The notes beneath the pieces are model-generated. The model did not search any database. It had not been told where the DNA came from and saw only the letters and a list, made by a program, of their open reading frames with translations. Shown one piece after another: positions 34,650 to 43,896 of a DNA stretch of 64,000 bases. Position numbers and translations under genes: made by a program. How positions within the stretch are numbered: the first letter of the stretch is position 1; every line of letters begins with the position of its first letter. The stretch covers positions 1 through 64,000 of the forward strand of contig NZ_JACJOF010000024.1 in assembly GCF_014695395.1 (NCBI RefSeq), read 5' to 3'. This DNA is from Nodosilinea sp. FACHB-131. Lineage in GTDB: Bacteria > Cyanobacteriota > Cyanobacteriia > Phormidesmidales > Phormidesmidaceae.

Positions 34650-36395
34650 TTAGCCAAAGCGGTGAGCCGGGTCGGGCTGCTCCGCATCGGTAGGGTGATC
34701 AGGTTTAGGCGGTGTTATGTCGTGGACGTCGATGAATTGGACGAGGCGTTGGCGGAGGGTTTCCAAGCCCAAGCGTTCAGTCGCAGAGATGAAGAGGGCC
34801 TGAGGGTAGGTTTGTTGGGCCAGGGCGAGGGTCTCGCTATCGGTGCGATCAACCTTGTTGAAGACGAGCAGCACATCGTCGGGGGATGAGGGTAATTCGT
34901 CCAGAACGTTTTGGACAGACTGGATGTGGCGTTCCCAGGCGGGGTGGGACAGATCGACGACATGCAAGAGGGCGTCGGCTTCAGTGACTTCTTCTAAAGT
35001 GGCGCGGAAGGCATCCATCAGGGCGGGGGGCAGGTGGTGGATGAAGCCCACGGTATCGGTGAGGAGGAGATCGCGGCGATCGCCCGTGTCGGGGTTCATG
35101 ACGGTCAGGCGGCGAGTGGTGGGATCGAGGGTAGCGAACAGCTGATCAGCGGTATAGACCTCGGCCTGGGTGAGGGTGTTGAGCAGGGTAGATTTGCCGG
35201 CGTTGGTATAGCCGACAAGGGCGATCGCCGGCATAGCCTGCTGCTCGCGCTGATGGCGCAGGCGGGCGCGGTGGGCCTGAAGCTGATCGACTTCTTGCTG
35301 AAGCTGGTTAATGCGCCGCTGAATGGTGCGGCGTTCGGTTTCCAGTTTGGTTTCGCCAGGGCCACGGGTACCGATGCCTGCCCCCAGGCGCGACATGGCC
35401 TGGCCGCGCCCCCGCAGCCGGGGCAGCATATATTCCAGCTGGGCCAGTTCTACCTGAAGTTTGCCCGCCTGCGATCGCGCCCGCTGAGCAAAGATATCTA
35501 AAATAACCTCGGTGCGATCGACGACAAGTAAACCAATCTGTTCTTCCAGGTTGCGAGCTTGGGTGGCAGAAATATCACGATTGAAGACAATCAAATTGGC
35601 TCTAGAACGCTGGGCTTCTAGGGTCACCTCTTCCACTTTGCCCTGGCCGATCACCGTTTGCGAGTCGGGGCGCGATCGCTTCTGCTGCACCATGCCAACC
35701 ACTTCCCCCTGGGCGCTTTCCACTAAACGCACCAGTTCGCTAATACTGTCCTCAAACTGTTGCTCAGTCATGCCGTTGGCCATTACGCCCACCAGCAAAA
35801 CGCGATCGTGATCGGCTTGCACCGCTGGCGCGTTGGATAGGTCAAATCCGGCCTGCTGGATGTCGCGTTCCCATTCATGAATGCGATCGCCAAAATCTTC
35901 TTCAAACAGGGTATCGGGGGCGATCGTCTCTACGGTCCAGGGCTGTTCTGGATCGGGGACGATGTGGGCCAGGTGTACCTGCTGGATGGCGGCATCGACG
36001 TTTCCCTTGCGGTGTCCTTTGGGGTCGGCCACGGTCAGCACCACCAGGGCATCTAGTCGTTGGCGCATCAGGGCGACAAATTCGCGGGTGTCTGGGGGCT
36101 GAAACTGAACCGTGATGCAACGGATGCCGCTGAGGCGATCGCCACTGCGGCGGGGCAAATCGGTTTCGGAAAGCGGCGTTTGCACAGGCGTGCCGACGCC
36201 CACCCGGATAATTTGTCCTCGGCGGTTAACGTAGCCGCTGATGGGATGGTGAATGGTCTGGCTGAGCGTGGTAAGTTGCTCGGCGATATCGGGGGTGAGC
36301 AGGCGATCGCCCGGTAAGCGTTGCTCATAAAGCTTTTCCAACTGTTTAATATGGCTGGATTTGATCCCTTGAAGATTGCCGTGAACAGTTGCCAT
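34650..36395 (-). CDS. hflX: Ribosome-associated GTPase HflX
   Basis: This 581-residue GTPase rescues or splits stalled ribosomes, especially after heat stress. After the N-terminal extension and HflX domain (signature GIGTRGPGETKLE), the G domain begins with ALVGYTNAGKSTLLN (P-loop). DTVGFIHHLP (G3) and FNKVD (G4) follow. The long N-terminal extension is usual in cyanobacterial HflX. It is the sixth gene in the minus-strand series that begins with the GH2 gene, 38 bp after the small hypothetical gene. Confidence 0.96.
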   Translation of the reverse strand: MATVHGNLQGIKSSHIKQLEKLYEQRLPGDRLLTPDIAEQLTTLSQTIHHPISGYVNRRGQIIRVGVGTPVQTPLSETDLPRRSGDRLSGIRCITVQFQPPDTREFVALMRQRLDALVVLTVADPKGHRKGNVDAAIQQVHLAHIVPDPEQPWTVETIAPDTLFEEDFGDRIHEWERDIQQAGFDLSNAPAVQADHDRVLLVGVMANGMTEQQFEDSISELVRLVESAQGEVVGMVQQKRSRPDSQTVIGQGKVEEVTLEAQRSRANLIVFNRDISATQARNLEEQIGLLVVDRTEVILDIFAQRARSQAGKLQVELAQLEYMLPRLRGRGQAMSRLGAGIGTRGPGETKLETERRTIQRRINQLQQEVDQLQAHRARLRHQREQQAMPAIALVGYTNAGKSTLLNTLTQAEVYTADQLFATLDPTTRRLTVMNPDTGDRRDLLLTDTVGFIHHLPPALMDAFRATLEEVTEADALLHVVDLSHPAWERHIQSVQNVLDELPSSPDDVLLVFNKVDRTDSETLALAQQTYPQALFISATERLGLETLRQRLVQFIDVHDITPPKPDHPTDAEQPDPAHRFG

Positions 36396-36433
36396 GGTGG
36401 TCCTCGCGGTTGGTGGCTAAAGTGTTGGTGGGG

Positions 36434-36649
36434 TTAGAGCCAATCGGTCAGGAAGGTGTCGTCTTCGAGGGACGATGGTTGCTCGTCGGCTGGCATGAGT
36501 TCGGTTTTGGCTGGAGCCGTGCTCCCCAGTTTGATTTGCTCTTCCAGAAAAGTGAGGAACAGATCAGCTTCTTCGATGGCCTCTTCAATGGCCCCTTCGA
36601 TGAACTGATGCCCAGTTTCTAGGTGGTTTTGAGATGGTTCGCTGCTCAT
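36434..36649 (-). CDS. Small acidic hypothetical protein
   Basis: This 71-residue acidic protein (HQFIEGAIEEAIEEADLFLT is its helical core) has a disordered, Glu/Asp-rich C-terminus. The start lies 6 bp after the galK stop and hflX follows 38 bp later, so it is part of the gal-hflX series. I do not recognise a family; size and composition would fit a regulatory or chaperone-like partner, but nothing shows it. Confidence 0.7.
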   Translation of the reverse strand: MSSEPSQNHLETGHQFIEGAIEEAIEEADLFLTFLEEQIKLGSTAPAKTELMPADEQPSSLEDDTFLTDWL

Positions 36650-36655
36650 GGCGGT

Positions 36656-37714
36656 TTAGCTAACGAGAAGACGGCCGTTGTGTCCAGTGTGGTTGTAGCG
36701 TTCGAGGGTGGAGTGGGCGATCGCCCCCCCTTTTCCCTTGGCGACTAGGGCAACGCAGGCGCCGCCAAATCCGGCGCCGGTGAGGCGAGCGCCAAAGACA
36801 TCGGGGGTGGTTTGAAGACTATCTACCAGCGCATCGAGGGCGGGGACAGAAACTTCGTAGTCGTCTCGCAGACTGGCATGGGAGGCGTTCATCAGCTCCC
36901 CAAAAAGTTCTGGGGTGATGCCCTCTAGGGCTTGCAGTACCCGGTTGTTTTCGGTGATCACGTGACGGGCCCGCTGGCGGAGTGGATCAGGCAGTGACTC
37001 GGCTTGCTGGGGGTCGGTAATATCGCGCAAGGCTTTGACGCCGAGGTGTTGGGCAGCGGCTTCACACTCGGCGCGGCGCTGGTTGTAGCCGCTGGTGGCG
37101 AGCGATCGCGCCACACCGCTGTCGATTACGACAATCTCTGCGCCTGTGGGGAAGGGCAGAATGCGGCGATCGAGGGTGCGGGTATCGAGGAACAGCATGT
37201 GGTCGGTATCAGCCAGGCTGGAGGCCATCTGGTCGAGAATGCCGCAGCTGACCCCGGCATACTGAATTTCGGCCTGCTGGCCGAACTGGGCGATCTGTAC
37301 GTCGTCCAGGGGGAGGTGGAGGAGCGATCGCAGCCCCCGCAGGGTGGCTACTTCCAGCGCTGCACTACTAGATAACCCGGAACCGATAGGGACGGACGAC
37401 GTGACGAAGATATTTAAAGGCGGAATTTTGTGTCCAGCCGTTTCTAGGACACGAATGCAGCCGTCAACGTAGCTGGCAAAGCCTTGGGGAGCGGCCCCAG
37501 CGGGGTCGAGGTCAACCTGCTCCTCCAGTTCAGCGGAGTAGAAATGGTGGCGATCGTCGGGACTCAAGCCGATGGCAACGGCAGTGTGTTGGGGAATGGC
37601 GGTCGGCAGCACAAACCCATCGTTGTAGTCGGTGTGTTCACCCAATAGGTTTACCCGTCCGGGGGCACGGGCTTCAACCTCGGGGGCAGTGTTGAAAATT
37701 TGACTGTAGTCCAT
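36656..37714 (-). CDS. galK: Galactokinase
   Basis: This 352-residue GHMP kinase phosphorylates galactose at C1 with ATP. The galactokinase signature is APGRVNLLGEHTDYNDG, the phosphate loop is PIGSGLSSSAALEVA, and the C-terminal motif is RLTGAGFGGACVAL. It starts 2 bp after the M24-like gene and is followed 6 bp later by the small acidic protein, so it is tightly operonic with galT upstream. The length is slightly short of E. coli GalK (382) but all three motifs are complete. Confidence 0.96.
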   Translation of the reverse strand: MDYSQIFNTAPEVEARAPGRVNLLGEHTDYNDGFVLPTAIPQHTAVAIGLSPDDRHHFYSAELEEQVDLDPAGAAPQGFASYVDGCIRVLETAGHKIPPLNIFVTSSVPIGSGLSSSAALEVATLRGLRSLLHLPLDDVQIAQFGQQAEIQYAGVSCGILDQMASSLADTDHMLFLDTRTLDRRILPFPTGAEIVVIDSGVARSLATSGYNQRRAECEAAAQHLGVKALRDITDPQQAESLPDPLRQRARHVITENNRVLQALEGITPELFGELMNASHASLRDDYEVSVPALDALVDSLQTTPDVFGARLTGAGFGGACVALVAKGKGGAIAHSTLERYNHTGHNGRLLVS

Positions 37715-37716
37715 AA

Positions 37717-38820
37717 TTAACGCTCCAGGGGAATCGGTCGGAGTCGTTCGGCAACGTCCTGGTGGGGAAAATGAGGGTCAAAACTCAGGTTCTCCAAACT
37801 GTTATCCGGGTGCAAAACAAAGGTGTCCTCAATTTTTGCCCCCGGAATGCTGGGGTTCCAGGCCAGTGCAGTGGGGGCCACGAGGCGATCGCCCGTCTCT
37901 GCGGTAGCCACGACATCCCGCGCCCCATAGCCAGCGGTTCCCCCCTGGTGGTGCTCCCGAATCGCGTTGGGGTACCCCTGTTGTTCGTAGGCCGTTGCCA
38001 AGGCATGATAAACGGCATTCAGCGGCGTATCCACTTGAGAATGATTGAGCGCAACGGCTTCAATCTCAGCAATGGTGCGATGGCGTTGCCGGTCCGCTTC
38101 GGATAATTTGTCAAAGAAAACAAAACGGGTCAGACTGACGATCAGCCCATGACCTCGCGCACAAAATACCAGCATCGCCTGTCGGCCCAAAGTTTCACCG
38201 CTGGGTAAGGGGTGGCGGTAGAGGGGGAGGCGGCGATCGCCCGCTGCCAAGGTCAGCGCTGGATGAAGGCCCCTGGCCCACATCGCTGCTGCCCCGGCTC
38301 CCGCCAGCTGATGCTCTGTCCAGGTCCGTTGGGTCTGGGTCAGAACCTCGGTCATGGCTTCGCTGGCCAGTCGTCCCACCTGGCGGTACCGATCCAGCTC
38401 GCTAGGCAACATTACCCATCGCCGCTGAATGAGAGATGCAGGCAGGGTCGCTTCAGTAGAGCCTCCCGACGGCTTGTCACTCAACACTTGACCACCCTGG
38501 GTCGCTTCCTGCACAAAGGCTTGGCGCTCAGCACCCTGTGCCCACGGACTGACCTGAAGTTTGTAGGGAGAACCCTCTGGCAGTTCCTCATCCTTGAGCC
38601 GCTGGGCCTCGATTTCATCGGTCAGTACCCAGGCATCGGTGGAGGTCACCAGTACCTCAGCGACCCCCGCCTCAGCAGCCAATAGCACGGTGTTGGAGCC
38701 CCCAGCCGTTGCCCAAGCAAACCAATCAGTTCCCCGCAGGCGAATTCCGGCGGCGTCCGTTTCCTGGAGCGTGTTCCGCAGCACGGCTAATTTTTCAGAA
38801 ATTTCTTCTAACCGATTCAT
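37717..38820 (-). CDS. M24 (creatinase/aminopeptidase P-like) fold protein, probably non-catalytic
   Basis: This 367-residue pita-bread-fold protein has an N-terminal creatinase-like domain (1-150) and an M24-like C-terminal domain. The two aspartates of the metal site should stand in a D-x-G ... D-x-T-R pattern, but here the region reads FCARGHGLIVSLTRF. One glutamate remains in AKIEDTFVL, and a histidine pair in REHHQGGTAGYG replaces the GHGIG-type motif. Peptidase activity is therefore doubtful. It is 2 bp upstream of galK in the galT-galK series, suggesting a galactose- or glycan-related role, which is inference. Confidence 0.78.
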   Translation of the reverse strand: MNRLEEISEKLAVLRNTLQETDAAGIRLRGTDWFAWATAGGSNTVLLAAEAGVAEVLVTSTDAWVLTDEIEAQRLKDEELPEGSPYKLQVSPWAQGAERQAFVQEATQGGQVLSDKPSGGSTEATLPASLIQRRWVMLPSELDRYRQVGRLASEAMTEVLTQTQRTWTEHQLAGAGAAAMWARGLHPALTLAAGDRRLPLYRHPLPSGETLGRQAMLVFCARGHGLIVSLTRFVFFDKLSEADRQRHRTIAEIEAVALNHSQVDTPLNAVYHALATAYEQQGYPNAIREHHQGGTAGYGARDVVATAETGDRLVAPTALAWNPSIPGAKIEDTFVLHPDNSLENLSFDPHFPHQDVAERLRPIPLER

Positions 38821-39000
38821 GGCAAACCGTTGCTCTGTTCAGTGGTCAGTGATAATTCATTACTTAGGCGACTTCTGAAAAACAGTCTCCCTAATGGTGG
38901 GCAGTGCCCACCCTACAGCGGCGGCGGCTTCTGGCCAAAGTAAAGACCTCCCTTAATGCGACATCTGACATGAGAAACCCCAATTCAAAACAGGCACCTC

Positions 39001-39029
39001 GTAGGGGCATTGCAGTGCAATGCCCCTAC
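39001..39029. repeat. 29-bp palindrome 3' of galT (dispersed repeat copy 2)
   Basis: Arms GTAGGGGCATTGCA and TGCAATGCCCCTAC around a single central G match copy 1 at 30888 exactly, and the flanks are related as well. It lies 29 bp beyond the galT stop on the minus strand. A 238-bp non-coding gap (38821-39058) holds it; no other feature is visible there. Confidence 0.85.
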
Positions 39030-39058
39030 CAATCAGGCGTAGCCAGGTAGGACTCGTA

Positions 39059-40159
39059 TTAGACATGCGTGACTTCTTCCAGCTCAACCTTAACGGCCTG
39101 TAATTCCTTAGCTTTTTCTTCCGGCAGCGCATCGTTGGCAAACATGCCCGCCGCCAGTTCCGTTCCGGCCAAATACTTAAGCCTGTCTGACGTGCGATAG
39201 GGTGGATAAAACTGGGCGTGAAGGTGCCATTCCGGATGCTCTTCCCCGTTCACCGGAGCCTGAAACCAGGCCATCAAATAGGGAAATGGACGCTGCCACA
39301 ATCCGTCATACTTCAGGGTCACCGTCTTGAGCGCTCTGGCTAAGCTCGCTCGTTGGTCAGCGGTTAGATCCATAAATGTTGCCACGGGATGAATCGGTGC
39401 AATCCACACCTCGTAGGCATACCGCGCGCATACCGGAATAAAGGCGATCGCCCACTCATCCCGATACAAAATCCGCTGATTGTCCTCAATCTCAGCTTGA
39501 ATCAAATCCTCCAACAACCCCCGCTGGTGCTGCTGATAATACTCCTGCTGACAGGCTCCCATCCGAGCTGGGACCGGAGGCACAAAAGGATAGGCATAAA
39601 TTTGTCCGTGAGGATGGTGTAGCGTCACCCCCACCTCAACCCCTTTATTCTCAAAGGGCAGCACGTATTCGATTTGGGAGTGCTGGCTGATGGCCTGGGT
39701 GCGATCGCCCCACACCTGAAACAGCAGCTCAATATGATCCAGCGGTAGCGAACTCAGCGCCGCCTGAGGATTTTGGGTAAACACCACCACCTCGCAGGCG
39801 CCATTGGCAGGCACTGTATCCACAATTTCACGCGGGGAATCCGCCGCTGACGGAATCAGCGACGGAAAGCGATTCTCAAATACCGCGATGTCGTAGTTGC
39901 CCTGGGGTAACTCGGTGGGAAATTGCGGGTTTTTGGTGGGAGCCAGCGGATTATATTTTGGAGGCGGCATAAATGTCCGCCCCTGGCGATGGCTCGCGTA
40001 GGCCACCCACTCCCCCCGCAGCGGATGCCAGCGGAGGTGAGGGTTGGCCTGGACGGGGTCGCTGCTCGGACTAGGCGCAGTTATTCCCGCCGCAATGGGT
40101 GATCGGCTGTACAGGGTGAGGTTGCGCCCATCTGGCTTCAAGAGCGTCTGAGAGTGCAT
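39059..40159 (-). CDS. galT: Galactose-1-phosphate uridylyltransferase
   Basis: This 366-residue HIT-superfamily enzyme of the Leloir pathway swaps UMP between UDP-glucose and galactose-1-phosphate. The active-site motif is [12 protein letters not shown], with the uridylylated histidine, and the zinc/N-terminal region has [20 protein letters not shown]. The start at ATG 40159 is kept because [12 protein letters not shown] looks like a conserved N-terminus; it makes galT overlap the upstream GH2 gene by 89 bp. Confidence 0.95.
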   Translation of the reverse strand: MHSQTLLKPDGRNLTLYSRSPIAAGITAPSPSSDPVQANPHLRWHPLRGEWVAYASHRQGRTFMPPPKYNPLAPTKNPQFPTELPQGNYDIAVFENRFPSLIPSAADSPREIVDTVPANGACEVVVFTQNPQAALSSLPLDHIELLFQVWGDRTQAISQHSQIEYVLPFENKGVEVGVTLHHPHGQIYAYPFVPPVPARMGACQQEYYQQHQRGLLEDLIQAEIEDNQRILYRDEWAIAFIPVCARYAYEVWIAPIHPVATFMDLTADQRASLARALKTVTLKYDGLWQRPFPYLMAWFQAPVNGEEHPEWHLHAQFYPPYRTSDRLKYLAGTELAAGMFANDALPEEKAKELQAVKVELEEVTHV

Positions 40160-42044
40160 GTTCTATGTGGGCCTGGGCTACTTTTACAGGCTCTTGCAGC
40201 ATAGACGGGGCATCCTCTCCCATCCCCCTACCTAAAGTGGCAGATGCGATCGCCCAAATGGGGAACTTTGGCGTGCGATCAATGTATAACAGCCCATTTG
40301 CCTCCTGGAAGGTATCTGTCAGCTGGGTGTAGCAGAAACCGCTGAACATTTCCACCTGATTCACCGTTTGCAGTAGCTCCGCATACTGCCGCTGAAACTC
40401 CAGTGCGTTATCTGAGCGCGCATATCCCCAGGTGTTGCTCTGCTCTTCGGGTTTGGTACAGGCAATGCCGCCAAACTCCGTCAGCATGATTGGCTGTCCC
40501 TGGTGGGGGTAGCCGTCTAGGGTTAGCACCCGACCGCCGGGACGCTGGCGATCGAATAGATCCGCCAACTTCACCTCAGGCCCATAGCGTTTTGCCAGAC
40601 TATGGGATTGCGTGTCATAGTCGTGGATTGCCAAAATATCGGTAGCCGTACTTTCCCAACCATCATTCCCAATCACCGGACGGGTGGGATCAAGGGTTTT
40701 GGTCAGGTGATACAACGCCTGGACACAGTGGCGATGGGCCGGAGTTGCGGTCAGGTCGGGCACGCCCCAGGACTCGTTAAAGGGCACCCAGACAACAACG
40801 CAGGGATGGCTAGCATCCCGTTCGATGACCTCCGTCCACTCCTTCGTCAACCGTTCTACTGCCTTAGGGCTAAAGCGGTAGGCACTGGGCATTTCTTCCC
40901 ACACCAGCAGCCCCAGCACGTCGGCCCAGTAAAGGAAGCGGGGATCTTCAATCTTCTGGTGCTTACGCACGCCGTTGAAGCCCATTTGCTTAACCAGTTC
41001 CACGTCCTGGCGCAGCGCTTCATTAGAAGGGGCCGTCATCAGTGTGTCTTCCCAATAGCCCTGATCGAGCACCAGCCGCAAATAGTAGGGATGCCCGTTG
41101 AGCATGAAGCGATCGCGCTGAATATTTACCGTCCGCATGGCGGTGTAGGATTGCACCTCATCCACCAATTGCCCCTGACACCAGAGTTGAATCTGAGCAT
41201 CAATCAGGGTCGGCTTCTCAGGACTCCACAGCAATGTATTGCGATAGTCATCAATACCGGGGTCGGATAGAGCGATACGGCGGTGAATTTCGCCATTCAG
41301 CACCTCATACATGTCGTTGACTAGGAGCTGCTTGCCCACCGTCAACCGCACCTTTAGGTGCATTTCCTTTTGCAGGTCGCCGGAGACAAACCCTTCAAAG
41401 CCAATCTCCCAGCGCTCAAAGTGGGGTGTCCATTTGATGCGATCGATATAGGTGACAGGGACTTTTTCCAACCACACCGTCTGCCAGATACCGCTGGTGC
41501 GGGGATACCAGATGCTGTGAGGTTCCCGCTGCCAGTCCTGCTTACCCCGTGGTTTTGCCAAGTCAGTGGGGTCGTCTTCGGCCCATACGGTCACCGTCTG
41601 CTTGCCATCTGGGCGCAACACGGACGTAATATCCATCGAGAAGGGTGTGTGCCCGCCCTCGTGGTCAACCATGAACTGGCCGTTTACCCAAACCCGTGCC
41701 CGATAGTCGACAGCTCCAAAGTGGAGAAGGACGCGATTGCCCTCTGCCGCCACCTCAAACTCTCGTTCATACCAACAATTTGGATGGAACCCCGTGTCAT
41801 GAATACCACTGCGGATAGATTCGGGAGCGAAGGGAACTTCGATATTCTGACCCCACGATGTAACATCGCTGGGTCGTGCAAAGTGCCCTTCGTCATCGTA
41901 GGTAAACTTCCAAGTGCCATCCAGGGAAGTCCACTGAGAACGCTGTAGCTGAGGACGGGGGTACCCTGAGCTTGCCTGCGCCTGAAGGGTGGGGGTTAAG
42001 TCGCAGGGATATTCTTCTTCAAGACATTTACCGAAGAAATTCAT
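40071..42044 (-). CDS. GH2 family beta-galactosidase-like enzyme
   Basis: The product is a 657-residue glycoside hydrolase family 2 protein. A sugar-binding jelly roll (about 30-190, with SLDGTWKF and HFGAVDYRARVWVNG) and an immunoglobulin-like domain (200-300) precede the barrel. The acid/base is in VVWVPFNESWG, and the nucleophile in PIMLTEFGGIA. No signal peptide is seen, so it acts inside the cell. The last 30 residues (a Pro/His/Asn-containing tail) are coded in the 89-bp overlap with galT and are unlike the rest. It is the first gene of the gal series; beta-galactosidase or another beta-glycosidase activity fits. Confidence 0.9.
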   Translation of the reverse strand: MNFFGKCLEEEYPCDLTPTLQAQASSGYPRPQLQRSQWTSLDGTWKFTYDDEGHFARPSDVTSWGQNIEVPFAPESIRSGIHDTGFHPNCWYEREFEVAAEGNRVLLHFGAVDYRARVWVNGQFMVDHEGGHTPFSMDITSVLRPDGKQTVTVWAEDDPTDLAKPRGKQDWQREPHSIWYPRTSGIWQTVWLEKVPVTYIDRIKWTPHFERWEIGFEGFVSGDLQKEMHLKVRLTVGKQLLVNDMYEVLNGEIHRRIALSDPGIDDYRNTLLWSPEKPTLIDAQIQLWCQGQLVDEVQSYTAMRTVNIQRDRFMLNGHPYYLRLVLDQGYWEDTLMTAPSNEALRQDVELVKQMGFNGVRKHQKIEDPRFLYWADVLGLLVWEEMPSAYRFSPKAVERLTKEWTEVIERDASHPCVVVWVPFNESWGVPDLTATPAHRHCVQALYHLTKTLDPTRPVIGNDGWESTATDILAIHDYDTQSHSLAKRYGPEVKLADLFDRQRPGGRVLTLDGYPHQGQPIMLTEFGGIACTKPEEQSNTWGYARSDNALEFQRQYAELLQTVNQVEMFSGFCYTQLTDTFQEANGLLYIDRTPKFPIWAIASATLGRGMGEDAPSMLQEPVKVAQAHIEHALSDALEARWAQPHPVQPITHCGGNNCA

Positions 42045-42566
42045 GGGGGTCTCTAACCAAACTGCCTGTGTTCAAACTGCTGCACTAAGGATGCCCTCTT
42101 AGCACTCCTTAACTACCTCTATTCTCGCAGTTATTTCACTCCATAACCTGGATTTAATTCCTGGCGGCGCCTCCAAAAATCCTTGAGGAGGCTGTCTTGC
42201 CGTGAGACTGCGGAGATAGAATAACTGGACTCTAACTCGTTAGGACGAGTAAGTGGCTTAGCCCCTGATGAAATGGAGTCAGATCTTCATCGAGTGGGCA
42301 GTGCTCGTTAATCAATCTAAATACAGATATAGCCTTTGCTATTAACTTAGCTGACCTAAAACGGTTGCCGAGCTAACGAAAGCTTGGGTAACTTAAGCGA
42401 TGAACCAATGAGGCTAAGTGCTAGGAATTTGTGGCGCTAGCTCAGTAGGGGTGCGATCGCGTCTATTATGCCGAATCAACATCGCATCCATGGGCCAGGG
42501 GAGTCGCTGGTTAGTTAAGAGCTATCCTTTTGGATCCAAATCCGCAAAAGGAAAGTTCTTGCTAAA
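42045..42566. other. Intergenic region between GH2 and tRNA-Thr
   Basis: About 520 bp contain no frame with coding character. At 42525-42552 an interrupted hairpin (TCCTTTTG with CAAAAGGA) follows the tRNA on the minus strand and may help end its transcript, but it lacks a T-tract. The promoter of the GH2-gal series should lie near 42045-42200. Confidence 0.45.
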
Positions 42567-42638
42567 AGCCGATGGCGGGATTTGAACCCGCGACCGCTCG
42601 ATTACGAATCGAGTGCTCTACCACTGAGCCACATCGGC
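42567..42638 (-). tRNA. tRNA-Thr (anticodon CGU)
   Basis: The minus strand folds as a full cloverleaf of 72 nt without CCA. The acceptor stem is GCCGATG/CATCGGC, the D arm GCTC...GAGC, and the anticodon stem CTCGA/TCGAG with loop TTCGTAA. The T arm is GCGGG TTCAAAT CCCGC, and the discriminator base is U. The anticodon CGT reads ACG threonine codons. Confidence 0.97.
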
Positions 42639-42750
42639 ATAGATATTTACAGTTAGCTAGTATAACAGGGTCGGGCGATCGCACGATCGAGTCGTTTCCC
42701 AGGGCAGCGAGGCTAGGCAAAGCAGCACAACCCTGGGACCAACCTGACAC

Positions 42751-43272
42751 CTAGTCTTTCTCAATGTACTTGCGAACGCTGTTGAGGTCGATGTAGCGAT
42801 CGGTGGCGTTGCGCAGTTCACGAGCAATCATCCCTTCTGTCGAGACAACCGTTATGTGGGTGTTTTTGGAGCGCAGCAGCTCAATAGCCCGCTCAAAGTC
42901 GCCGTCGCCACTAAAAAGAACAACCTCATCGTACTGATCTACGGTATTGAACATGTCGATGGCAATCTCAATATCGAGATTAGCTTTTTGGGAGTATCGC
43001 CCGGAGGTATCGTCGTAATACTCCTTGAGAATTTTGGTCCGTACAGTGTAGCCAAGGCTGATCAGCGCATCCCGGAAACCGCGCTGGTCTTGAGGATCTT
43101 TCAGCCCGGTATACCAAAAGGCATTTACTAGGGTAGCCCCACCGTCAAGGCTAAGAAAATATTCGAGTACCCGCTTTGGATCAAAGAACCAGCCATTTTT
43201 TTGCTGGGCGTAGAACATATTATTGCCGTCTACGAAAATCGACAAACGCTTCAAACCGTATCTATTTGCCAT
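42751..43272 (-). CDS. NYN domain (LabA/DUF88) putative RNase
   Basis: This 173-residue PIN-like NYN domain protein has the acidic site in SIFVDGNNMFYA, the middle aspartates in KANLDIEIAIDM and the third set in LFSGDGDFERAIELL. Cyanobacterial members include LabA, which affects circadian output; this one may be an orthologue or paralogue. The family is thought to act on RNA. It is a single gene, 112 bp after the tRNA-Thr on the same strand. Confidence 0.9.
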   Translation of the reverse strand: MANRYGLKRLSIFVDGNNMFYAQQKNGWFFDPKRVLEYFLSLDGGATLVNAFWYTGLKDPQDQRGFRDALISLGYTVRTKILKEYYDDTSGRYSQKANLDIEIAIDMFNTVDQYDEVVLFSGDGDFERAIELLRSKNTHITVVSTEGMIARELRNATDRYIDLNSVRKYIEKD

Positions 43273-43896
43273 AAATATGAATAATAATCAACTTAACGAG
43301 TCATCTATCTTATAAGCAGTGTAGATGCTGATTCTAGTTAACTCAGTAGACTAATCACTCAATCAATAGTGAGATCTGACTCAAGAAAGCTAGGCCTAGC
43401 CAAAGCATTCATATAGAGAACAAGGCTAAGAGTGTAGCCGTTTCTATCAAAAAAATCTAGAGATTAGTTAGGCTTAAAGGTAGAAAAGTTCGCCTGGTAA
43501 GGGGTGAATGGGCTAATCCACGCTGCTAAAACTAACAAAATTTCAGGGATTAACTTTACAGCTTCTTAAGTAAAAGTTGAAGGAATTCAACACCTTAGAC
43601 TGCACTGAAGCCCTGTTAGTAAGCCTTAAGATGAGTGGATCTACTGTTTTCACCTGAAGTAAACGCACTCTGTCAAATCAATAATGTGAATTTGACAAAA
43701 TAAAGCCAAAATCTACCTTGTTCTTAGCAGTTGTATCAGGGAACAACTGTCCAGCTGAACTGGCTACGCCCGCAAAATCGCTCTAACGCAGTTTTAATAA
43801 CTAAACCCAATATCATATTGAACTAAGCCTAAAATTTAACTTTATCTTTTTAACTATAGTATACTGCCAATTCCAGATCTGGAATTAGGTACCCAC
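43273..43896. other. AT-rich intergenic region
   Basis: These 624 bp are clearly more AT-rich than the rest of the window and have no coding frame. At 43869-43886 lies a perfect 18-bp palindrome (AATTCCAGATCTGGAATT), 11 bp beyond the nuclease stop; no T-tract follows on either strand. I see no RNA gene here, though an unannotated small RNA cannot be excluded. Confidence 0.45.

Noticed and set aside
43869-43886. 18-bp palindrome as a terminator of the nuclease gene
   Set aside because: No T-tract follows on either strand and the stem is AT-rich.
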